Source of the DNA: Planctomycetota bacterium
GTDB lineage: Bacteria; Planctomycetota; Phycisphaerae; FEN-1346
Reading direction: 5' to 3'
Assembly (NCBI GenBank): GCA_026387055.1
Contig: JAPLML010000719.1
Span: forward strand, 1-10,809
DNA length: 10,809 nt
The notes under the pieces are model-generated. The model was given only the letters and a program-made list of their open reading frames with translations, did not search any database and was not told the DNA's origin. The position numbers and the translations under genes were made by a program. Of this stretch, positions 1 through 5,416 are shown one piece after another (the stretch's first letter is position 1; each line of letters opens with the position of its first letter).

Positions 1-9
1 CGTCGAAGA

Positions 10-23
10 GTCGCCGCGGCGAC
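10..23. repeat. 14-bp perfect palindrome upstream of galE
   Basis: GTCGCCGCGGCGAC reads the same on both strands. It lies about 55 bases before the galE start, so it could be an operator, part of a terminator of an upstream gene, or chance in GC-rich DNA. No promoter hexamers are evident in 1-76. Confidence 0.35.
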
Positions 24-76
24 CTGGGCGCGTGTTTCTTCAGGCATCGCCATCACGGGGTACAGGGGGCCACACC

Positions 77-1057
77 ATGAACATCTTCGTCACCGGCGGC
101 GCGGGGTACATCGGCAGCCACACGGTGCGGCTCCTCGCGGAGGCGGGCCATCGCGTCCGCGTGTACGACAACCTTTCGGAGGGTCACGCGGCCGCCGTGC
201 CGGCCGGCTCGCTTTTCGAGGGCGACCTGGCGGACGAGAAGCGGCTGGTCGAGGGCCTGCTCGACGGTTTCGACTGCGTCATGCACTTCGCCGCCCACTG
301 CTCCGTCGGCGAGAGCATGGAGAAGCCGGAGAAGTATTACGGGAACAACGTGGTCGGAAGCCTGCGGCTGCTTTCGGCCATGCGAAAGACGGGCGTCAAG
401 CGGATCGTCTTCTCGTCGTCGGCCGCCACGTACGGCAACCCCGTCAAGACGCCCATCCCGGAAGACCACCCGACCGACCCGATCAACGCCTACGGGCAGA
501 CGAAGCTCGACTTCGAGCACGCGCTCAAGTACTACGCGGGGGCCTACGGCATCGGGTACGCGGCCCTGAGGTACTTCAATGCCGCCGGGGCGGCCCCGGA
601 TGCGAAGATCGGCGAGGACCACGACCCCGAGACGCACCTCGTGCCGATCGTCTTGGAGGCGGCCCTGGGGCGGCGCGACGCCGTCGCGATCTTCGGCACG
701 GATTACCCGACGCCCGACGGCACGTGCATCCGCGATTACATCCATGTCTATGATTTGGCCCAGGCGCACATCCTGGCGATGGAGGCGATCGAGCCGGGCA
801 AGGGCCGCGTCTACAACCTCGGCAACGGCGCCGGGTACTCGGTCCGCGAGGTGATCGAGACCGCCCGGCGCGTCACCGGCCACCGCCTGCCCGTCAAGGA
901 AGGCCCCCGCCGCGCGGGCGACCCGCCGACCCTCGTGGCTTCGAGCGAAAAGATCACGCGCGAACTGGGCTGGAAGCCCCGCTTCCCTGACCTCCAGGCG
1001 ATCGTCGAGACGGCGTGGCGGTGGCACAAGGCAAACCCGAAGGGATACGCCGAGTGA
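77..1057 (+). CDS. galE: UDP-glucose 4-epimerase
   Basis: This 326-residue protein is a cytoplasmic extended short-chain dehydrogenase that interconverts UDP-glucose and UDP-galactose using bound NAD (Leloir pathway, cell-surface sugar supply). The N-terminal Rossmann motif GGAGYIGSH is at residues 7-15, with Asp31-Asn32 placed to bind the NAD ribose. The catalytic set is Ser115 (in SSSAATYG) with Tyr139 and Lys143 (YxxxK), and the C-terminal RRAGDPP loop (278-284) lines the UDP-sugar pocket. Length matches the family (about 330). I chose the ATG at 77 rather than the in-frame ATG at 32 because the Rossmann strand MNIFVTGG starts there and GGGGG (65-69) lies just upstream. Leu286 aligns with the position that is Tyr299 in the E. 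coli enzyme, which may widen the pocket for N-acetylated sugars (inference). The gene converges on the downstream hydrolase. Identity is secure; only the substrate range is open. Confidence 0.95.
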   Translation: MNIFVTGGAGYIGSHTVRLLAEAGHRVRVYDNLSEGHAAAVPAGSLFEGDLADEKRLVEGLLDGFDCVMHFAAHCSVGESMEKPEKYYGNNVVGSLRLLSAMRKTGVKRIVFSSSAATYGNPVKTPIPEDHPTDPINAYGQTKLDFEHALKYYAGAYGIGYAALRYFNAAGAAPDAKIGEDHDPETHLVPIVLEAALGRRDAVAIFGTDYPTPDGTCIRDYIHVYDLAQAHILAMEAIEPGKGRVYNLGNGAGYSVREVIETARRVTGHRLPVKEGPRRAGDPPTLVASSEKITRELGWKPRFPDLQAIVETAWRWHKANPKGYAE

Positions 1058-1060
1058 CGA

Positions 1061-1107
1061 GAAGAAAAGGAGAATGTCCAACATTGGGTGTTCAATGTTG
1101 GACATTC
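1061..1107 (-). terminator. Perfect hairpin between convergent genes, terminator-like for the hydrolase gene
   Basis: Arms GAATGTCCAACATTG (1072-1086) and CAATGTTGGACATTC (1093-1107) are exact reverse complements (15 bp) with a 6-base loop. Read leftward, the stem is followed by TCCTTTTCTTC, a T-rich run, so it should terminate the minus-strand hydrolase gene, whose stop is only 10 bases away. Read rightward there is no T run, so termination of galE would depend on the stem alone. The AT-rich stem is unlike its GC-rich surroundings, which suggests a mobile or dispersed repeat unit reused as a terminator. Confidence 0.7.
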
Positions 1108-1117
1108 GCCGTTGCCG

Positions 1118-3232
1118 TTACTTCCCGCCGCCGGCCCCCTTCTTGCATGTATTGTACATATCATACCCCACCTGCTGGCACGCGGCGATGGTCTCGGGGT
1201 AGGGGCGGTCGGTGATGTCGAGGAAGCCGATCTGGTAGTTCTCCTCGTCGTACGGGCGGCCGGTGGTCGGCTCGTCCTGGTACTTGAACCAGTGCGTTCC
1301 GACCAGCAGCGGGTTCCTGAGAGCCCCCTGCACGTAGGACTTGTACGCGGCGGCCCGCTCCTCCTGGCTGGCGGTGGGCACGAGGCCCGTGTGGAACATG
1401 CCGCGATCGAGCGCCCCGAAGTGGAACTCGCCGATGATGAGCGGCTTGTCCTCGCTCCCCGCCGGCAGCCGCAGGGCCGCCACCGACTTCTCGTAGCGGT
1501 TGTAGCTCACGACGTCGCAGAACTTCGCGCCTGCCCGGGCGGCCCGGTCGTTCACCCAGGCGAACCGGCACCCCAGGTAAAGCTGGTTCGGCGCGACCTC
1601 CTTGACGGCGTCGCGGATGACCCTGAAGTACTGCTCGGCGATGCGGGTGTAAAACGCGCCGAGGTCCTCGGCGGCCTTCTTCTTGTCCGGGGCGGCGGTG
1701 GCGGCGGCCAGGGCCTCCCACGAGGCGTGGCTTGTGCCCCAGGCGGCGTTGAGCTTCCCGATCTCGCCGTACTTGGCCTTGAGGTCTTCCATAAACGCCT
1801 TCTTCGACGCCTGGTCCGGCGGCGACTGGAGCGACGCGACGGCCAGCGACACATCGTCGCCCCACGCGATCTCGTTATCGACGAAGTAGCCGAGGCACCA
1901 CGGGTCGCCGGCGGTCTTGTCTTTCTGGGCGGCCATCGCGGCTTTCACCTTTTCGGCGAACTCCGGCTCGAACGGGTCCTTGAACTGGCCCCAGTAGCCC
2001 TGGCTGCCCTGGATGGGCCTGCTGGAGAAATGGGTTGTTGCCGTGTATGGAGTCTTCTTCAACAGGTAGATGTAGGAGTCTGACCAGTTGGCGATGGTGT
2101 TCATGCCCCAGGACCGCAGCCGCTGGTGGGCGAGTTCGGCGACCTTCTGCTTCCAGTTCGCTCCGTACTTTCGTTTGGCGTTGGCCCCGCCGAAGTCGAA
2201 GCACTTCATGTTCCGGCCCTTGTAATAGCCGTGGAGGGCGTAGGCGGTCGTGAAGAACCCCTTGTACGCCGGGTCGGCGGCGGGCAGGTCGTCGAACCAG
2301 TTGTCGCGTTCCTCGATGGGCGTGTCGCCGTGCTCGCCCACGCAGTCGATGCCGTGCGAGAAGAAGAGGCGCCCCTCCGGGTCCACGAGCCACCAGGCGC
2401 CCTCGTGCTTCTCGGTGCGGAAGAAGCCCGTGGCCTTGAGGGCCGGGCCGGCCTGCCACCCCCCGTACGGGTCCCAGTCTTTCGGGCCGGGCTTCGACTT
2501 GAGGTTCGCCGCCTCCTCCTTCTTCGCCTCCTCCAGGTCCGTGATGGCGTGCATCTTGCCCGGCCACTCGCGGTGCACGTACTGGCCGAATCGGTCGATG
2601 AACGGGAAGAACGTGGCGGGGTCGAGGGCGGCCTCCGCGGGGGCGGTGTGGGACCCGGCGGCGCGGATGTTGGCGACCTCGAAGGCGTGATCGGCGTCGG
2701 GCCGGTCGACGAAGATCACGAGGGCCGTGATCTTGGCCGGGTCGATCGCGCCGCGGGCGTCCTGGGCCACCGGGTACCCGCGCATGCCGAAGAGCTTGAC
2801 CCCCGCGAGGGCAGGGGGCCGGCGGACGAAGCGGACCTTGAGCGTGCCCGACTCGCCGGGCTTGAGGGCCACGCGGTCGGTGACGCAGTGGTTCGCCCAG
2901 TCGGCCCCGGCGTTGTCGACGCGGCAGTTGACCGTCACGGGGTTCGTGTCCGTGTTCTTGACGTCGAGGGCGATGTGGTCAAACTTCGAGAGGTCCCACT
3001 CGCCCTTGGGCGCTTTGAGGTTGAAGCCCGGCCACTCCACCGTGTGACCCGTGGCGACGGCCAGCGCCGCCCCTTCGCCCGCCCTGGCCAAGCTGACCTT
3101 GGCATCGCTCGACTGGATCGCGGCGACGTCGAAGTCCTTGCCGAAGTTGAAGAGGACCTCGTCGGCGAGGGCGCGGGCGGCGCCCGCCAACAGGAGGGCC
3201 GGCACGATCACGAGCCATGGAAGTTGATGCAT
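1118..3232 (-). CDS. Secreted GH50-like (beta-agarase-like) glycoside hydrolase
   Basis: This 704-residue protein probably cleaves a beta-linked polysaccharide or glycoside outside the cytoplasm. Residues 1-23 form a Sec signal peptide ending ALA before Asp24. Residues about 24-195 look like a beta-sandwich, carbohydrate-binding-type domain. A (beta/alpha)8 barrel of clan GH-A type follows from about 260 to 695. Glu454 in GYFVDNEIAWG is the likely acid/base, and Glu602 in IIGEFHFGALDRGMFH the likely nucleophile; this pair and the GEFHFG context recall GH50 agarases. The start at 3232 is set by AAGGAG seven bases upstream and by the signal peptide directly after it; an upstream in-frame ATG (3316) would add a basic, non-signal stretch. 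It is transcribed away from the protease gene and ends at a hairpin (1072-1107). The polysaccharide cannot be told from sequence: agarase is one option, and related planctomycete proteins may act on other galactans or glucans. Confidence 0.8.
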   Translation of the reverse strand: MHQLPWLVIVPALLLAGAARALADEVLFNFGKDFDVAAIQSSDAKVSLARAGEGAALAVATGHTVEWPGFNLKAPKGEWDLSKFDHIALDVKNTDTNPVTVNCRVDNAGADWANHCVTDRVALKPGESGTLKVRFVRRPPALAGVKLFGMRGYPVAQDARGAIDPAKITALVIFVDRPDADHAFEVANIRAAGSHTAPAEAALDPATFFPFIDRFGQYVHREWPGKMHAITDLEEAKKEEAANLKSKPGPKDWDPYGGWQAGPALKATGFFRTEKHEGAWWLVDPEGRLFFSHGIDCVGEHGDTPIEERDNWFDDLPAADPAYKGFFTTAYALHGYYKGRNMKCFDFGGANAKRKYGANWKQKVAELAHQRLRSWGMNTIANWSDSYIYLLKKTPYTATTHFSSRPIQGSQGYWGQFKDPFEPEFAEKVKAAMAAQKDKTAGDPWCLGYFVDNEIAWGDDVSLAVASLQSPPDQASKKAFMEDLKAKYGEIGKLNAAWGTSHASWEALAAATAAPDKKKAAEDLGAFYTRIAEQYFRVIRDAVKEVAPNQLYLGCRFAWVNDRAARAGAKFCDVVSYNRYEKSVAALRLPAGSEDKPLIIGEFHFGALDRGMFHTGLVPTASQEERAAAYKSYVQGALRNPLLVGTHWFKYQDEPTTGRPYDEENYQIGFLDITDRPYPETIAACQQVGYDMYNTCKKGAGGGK

Positions 3233-3263
3233 GCGTGCGCTCCTTAAGGATGAGGCGAGTGTG

Positions 3264-3299
3264 GCGCGGCGGGCGGTCTTGCCCACTGCACCGGATGCC
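3264..3299 (-). repeat. Leader element, copy A (GH50-like gene leader)
   Basis: Read on the minus strand, this 36-base stretch matches copy B (3437-3470, plus strand) except for four substitutions and a 2-base insertion; the core GTGGGCAAGAC (3286-3276) is identical. It lies inside the predicted leader, 31 bases before the start codon, in the same orientation relative to its gene as copy B. It may be a shared RNA or DNA control element, or a dispersed repeat. Confidence 0.6.
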
Positions 3300-3348
3300 G
3301 TTCGTTCACGTGCCACGGGTGGTCGTCAGCCTTCAAGGGATGCGTAGC

Positions 3349-3377
3349 AGTCTAAGTTCCCCGGGGGACCGCGTCAA
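3349..3377 (-). promoter_or_regulatory. Sigma70-like promoter for the GH50-like gene
   Basis: On the minus strand TTGACG (3377-3372) and TAGACT (3354-3349) are separated by exactly 17 bases, matching five of six and four of six consensus positions. Transcription would begin near 3342 and give a leader of about 110 nt. The spacer holds an imperfect palindrome (3356-3369). Confidence 0.55.
3356..3369. promoter_or_regulatory. Candidate operator palindrome in the promoter spacer
   Basis: GTTCCCCGGGGGAC has six of seven symmetric pairs (T3358/G3367 mismatched) and fills the spacer between the -35 and -10 boxes of the minus-strand promoter. A repressor or activator bound here could control the hydrolase and, being about 40 bases from the opposite -10 box, perhaps the protease too. 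This is positional inference only. Confidence 0.3.
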
Positions 3378-3406
3378 CAAAGTGTGGGATTGGTCCGGGC
3401 CGTGAG

Positions 3407-3412
3407 TATAAT
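3407..3412 (+). promoter_or_regulatory. Consensus -10 box upstream of the protease gene
   Basis: TATAAT is a perfect -10 hexamer, rare by chance in DNA this GC-rich. No good -35 box lies 16-18 bases upstream (TGTGGG or GTGGGA), so it may need an activator or another sigma factor. Transcription from about 3419 would give a leader of about 140 nt holding two hairpins. Confidence 0.45.
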
Positions 3413-3436
3413 GCGCCGCACCGCAGCGTTTCGGGA

Positions 3437-3470
3437 GGCATGGCGCGGTGGGCAAGACTGCTCGCCGCGC
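3437..3470 (+). repeat. Leader element, copy B (protease gene leader)
   Basis: This is the partner of copy A (3264-3299), with core GTGGGCAAGAC at 3448-3458. The element overlaps a hairpin: AGGCATGGCGCGG (3436-3448) pairs with CCGCGCATGCCT (3465-3476) with one bulged base, leaving the conserved core in the loop. It lies in the predicted leader, 87 bases before the start codon. Confidence 0.6.
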
Positions 3471-3488
3471 ATGCCTGGAGTCGCGGGC

Positions 3489-3515
3489 GTAGGGGTACGG
3501 CATGCCGTGCCCTAC
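3489..3515. repeat. Palindromic hairpin in the protease leader
   Basis: The perfect 12-bp palindrome ACGGCATGCCGT (3497-3508) is flanked by GTAGGG (3489-3494) and CCCTAC (3510-3515), giving a stem of 12 pairs with a small 2/1 internal loop. With the hairpin at 3436-3476 it makes a double stem-loop ahead of the protease gene. It may be a dispersed palindromic repeat, or a leader structure affecting translation or mRNA stability. Confidence 0.55.
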
Positions 3516-3557
3516 AAGACCCACGGGGGATTGAGGTTACAGATCATGGGAGTTCAC

Positions 3558-5006
3558 ATGCGGGCGACTTGGCTGATAGCGGTGGTCCTTGCCGCGGCGG
3601 TGGTTGCGGGCTGCGGAGCACCGTCTGGCGCGGGCGATGCGGCGGCGCGCCGGGCGCGCCTCGAGGCGCTTCGCCGCACGGCCGCCGCCGAGGTCTACGA
3701 GAACTGCAAGGACTCCGTGGTCAACATCGGCATCCGGCGTTCCGACGCGTCGAAGCCGGGGGTCAACCTCATTGAGTACGGCAGCGGCGTGGTCCTGACC
3801 GAGACAGGCTACGTTCTCACCAACGCCCACGCGTTCCGCCACGGCGGGGCGTGCGCCGCCGGGTTCCACAAGGGCAAGGAGTACCCCGCCCGCTTGGTGG
3901 CCCAGGATGAGCAGCGGGACCTGGCGATCGTCAAGATCAGCCCCGAGCGGCCGCTGAAGCCGCTGAAGCTCGGCCGCAGCGCGGACCTCGTGGTCGGCGA
4001 GCAGATCATCACGATGGGGAACCCCTTCGGCATGGGGCTGACGGTGACCTACGGCATCGTGGCCGCTCTCGGCCGCAGCACGAAGTCGGAGTACACCTTT
4101 TACCCCGAGATGATCCAGACCAGCGCGAGCATCAACCCGGGCAGTTCCGGCGGACCGCTGCTGAATGTTTTCGGCGAGTGCGTGGGCCTGAACTCGACGG
4201 AGAGAATGGGGGCCAACGACATCGGCTTCGCCATCCCCGCGGACCGCCTCCGCGAGGCGCTGCCCGACGTGCTTGCCCCCGAGGGGCGGTTCGGGTTCGT
4301 TCTTGGCCTCACGCTGGAGACGGATGGCCCGGCGCGCGTGAAGGAGGTCGCCAAGGGTTCGCCCGCGGAGGCCGCCGGCGTGCGGCCGGGCGACATCATC
4401 TTCCGCGCCGGCAAGGCGACGGTCGGGAGCGCCGCCGAGTTCTACCTGGCGCTGATGGAGTTCCGCGGCGGGCAGACGTTGCCGCTGGCGCTCCTGCGCG
4501 GCGGGCGCGGCGTTGACGTCGCGGCCGCACTCGCGAAGATCGAGCCGCGCGCCCCGGACACGGTGGTCGCGCCGGCGCCCGGCCTGATGGGCGAGCTCTA
4601 CGAGGGTCAGTGGGAGGCCGTGCCGGACTTCTCCACGCTGAAGCCGGCCGCGACCACGAAGGTCGAGACCTTCGACCTCGGCAAGTACAAGGGCCGCGAC
4701 TTCTTTGCCCTCCGCTTCACCGGCTATGTGGAGGTCCCCGCCGACGGCATTTACGCGTTCTATCTCACGTCCGACGACGGCAGCCGCCTGTCCATCGGCG
4801 ACCGCCTGGTGGTCGACAACGACGGCCTGCACCCGGCCGTGACGAAGCGCGGCTTCATTCCGCTGAAGGCGGGCAAACACGCCATTACGGTCGCGTACTT
4901 CGAGCGGTCGGGCGACGAGGCGCTCGGCGTCTCGTGGGAAGGCCCGGGTGTCAAGAAGGGGCCGATCCCCGCCACCGCCCTGTTTGCCCGCGGCGCGGCG
5001 AAGTAA
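3558..5006 (+). CDS. Lipoprotein HtrA/S1C-type serine protease with PDZ and PA14 domains
   Basis: This 482-residue protein is probably a membrane-anchored periplasmic or surface endopeptidase. Residues 1-19 are a lipoprotein signal (hydrophobic run ending VVAGC, lipid-bearing Cys19). A chymotrypsin-fold protease covers about 45-235 with the full triad: His91 (TNAHAF), Asp121 (RDLAIV) and Ser197 (NPGSSGGP). A PDZ domain follows (about 245-330; GSPAEAAGVRPGDII). Residues about 342-476 form a PA14 domain (GLMGELYEG, then FYLTSDDGSRL and VVDNDGLH), which usually binds carbohydrate or cell-wall material. HtrA proteins normally end in one or two PDZ domains, so PA14 in place of a second PDZ is the odd feature. 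I chose ATG 3558 for GGGAG at 3548-3552 and the compact lipoprotein signal; ATG 3546, in frame with weaker GAGG spacing, is the alternative. Family assignment is firm; PA14 ligand and protease target are unknown. Confidence 0.88.
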   Translation: MRATWLIAVVLAAAVVAGCGAPSGAGDAAARRARLEALRRTAAAEVYENCKDSVVNIGIRRSDASKPGVNLIEYGSGVVLTETGYVLTNAHAFRHGGACAAGFHKGKEYPARLVAQDEQRDLAIVKISPERPLKPLKLGRSADLVVGEQIITMGNPFGMGLTVTYGIVAALGRSTKSEYTFYPEMIQTSASINPGSSGGPLLNVFGECVGLNSTERMGANDIGFAIPADRLREALPDVLAPEGRFGFVLGLTLETDGPARVKEVAKGSPAEAAGVRPGDIIFRAGKATVGSAAEFYLALMEFRGGQTLPLALLRGGRGVDVAAALAKIEPRAPDTVVAPAPGLMGELYEGQWEAVPDFSTLKPAATTKVETFDLGKYKGRDFFALRFTGYVEVPADGIYAFYLTSDDGSRLSIGDRLVVDNDGLHPAVTKRGFIPLKAGKHAITVAYFERSGDEALGVSWEGPGVKKGPIPATALFARGAAK

Positions 5007-5017
5007 GCACTTCGCCG
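4996..5017 (+). terminator. Hairpin enclosing the protease stop codon
   Basis: CGGCGAAG (4996-5003) pairs exactly with CTTCGCCG (5010-5017), and the 6-base loop TAAGCA holds the TAA stop. No T run follows, so it may be an RNA-stability structure or the first part of termination completed by the adjacent palindromes. Confidence 0.4.
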
Positions 5018-5020
5018 GGC

Positions 5021-5118
5021 GGCATGGCCACGCCAGTTGCGTGGCCATGTTCTCACCATCTTCGGGGCTCAGGGCCACGCAACATCGCCCGCCGCGGCGG
5101 GCAGGCTGTGGCCATGCC
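5021..5118. repeat. Compound palindromic element after the protease gene
   Basis: The ends GGCATGGCCAC (5021-5031) and GTGGCCATGCC (5108-5118) are exact inverted repeats. Inside, CATGGCCACGC (5023-5033) and GCGTGGCCATG (5039-5049) make a tight 11-bp hairpin, and GCCCGCCGCGGCGGGC (5087-5102) is a perfect 16-bp palindrome. GGCCACGC (5073-5080) can also pair with 5039-5046, so several folds compete. TTCTC follows the first hairpin, which may act as a terminator. The build suggests a dispersed intergenic repeat. Confidence 0.6.
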
Positions 5119-5147
5119 ACCCATGCTAAACACGTACGGTCAGGAGA

Positions 5148-5209
5148 CCCGCCGCCCGCCCCCCGAACCGGTGCTCTCGCCCGCCCGCCCCTTCACCGCC
5201 GCCCGCCCC
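5148..5209. other. C-rich tract with G-quadruplex potential on the minus strand
   Basis: The plus strand has repeated C runs (5148-5150, 5155-5157, 5159-5164, 5180-5182, 5184-5186, 5188-5191, 5202-5204, 5206-5209). The opposite strand therefore has at least five closely spaced runs of three or more G, with loops of 1, 1, 10 and 1 bases between the last five. No gene is supported here. It lies between the protease and leucine-rich-repeat genes. Confidence 0.45.
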
Positions 5210-5236
5210 AGGAACGCCTCGAAGCGTTGGCAGCCA

Positions 5237-5416
5237 TATAAGACGTTGGGCTTTTTCTGTTGTATCTGGTAACGTCGAGAGAGTACCTTGGCGGCATGGC
5301 GCCCACGGCCCGAGCCTCCGTGGGCGGCCCGGGCACGCCGGACGGCGGTGCGTTTGGTTTTGGAGGCCGCCTTGCCCCCCCGCGGCCGGCCACAAACGCA
5401 AACGGAGGTGAACACT
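5237..5416 (+). promoter_or_regulatory. Probable promoter region and structured leader of the leucine-rich-repeat gene
   Basis: TATAAG (5237-5242) matches five of six -10 positions, but no convincing -35 box precedes it. Downstream, CGCCCACGG (5300-5308) pairs perfectly with CCGTGGGCG (5318-5326) around a 9-base loop. A strong ribosome-binding site, GGAGGTG (5404-5410), precedes the GTG start. I recognise no known riboswitch family and see no other gene in 5119-5416. Confidence 0.3.

Noticed and set aside
3..80. Open frame ending in TGA that overlaps the galE ATG by four bases, as if the tail of an upstream gene
   Set aside because: Only 25 codons are visible and the translation shows no family signature; it cannot be told from chance.
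53..1105. Long minus-strand open frame (350 codons) opposite galE
   Set aside because: It mirrors the galE codon pattern in GC-rich DNA, has an Arg/Val/Asp-rich low-information translation, and galE is unambiguous on the other strand.
2126..3247. Plus-strand open frame (373 codons) opposite the GH50-like gene
   Set aside because: Translation is compositionally biased without recognisable motifs; it is a shadow of the real minus-strand gene.
5021..5118. Insertion-sequence remnant
   Set aside because: Inverted ends are present but there is no transposase fragment and no evident target duplication; kept only as a palindromic repeat.
3537..5120. Minus-strand open frame (527 codons) opposite the protease gene
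   Set aside because: The protease has a complete triad, PDZ and PA14 on the plus strand; the antisense translation is biased and motif-free.
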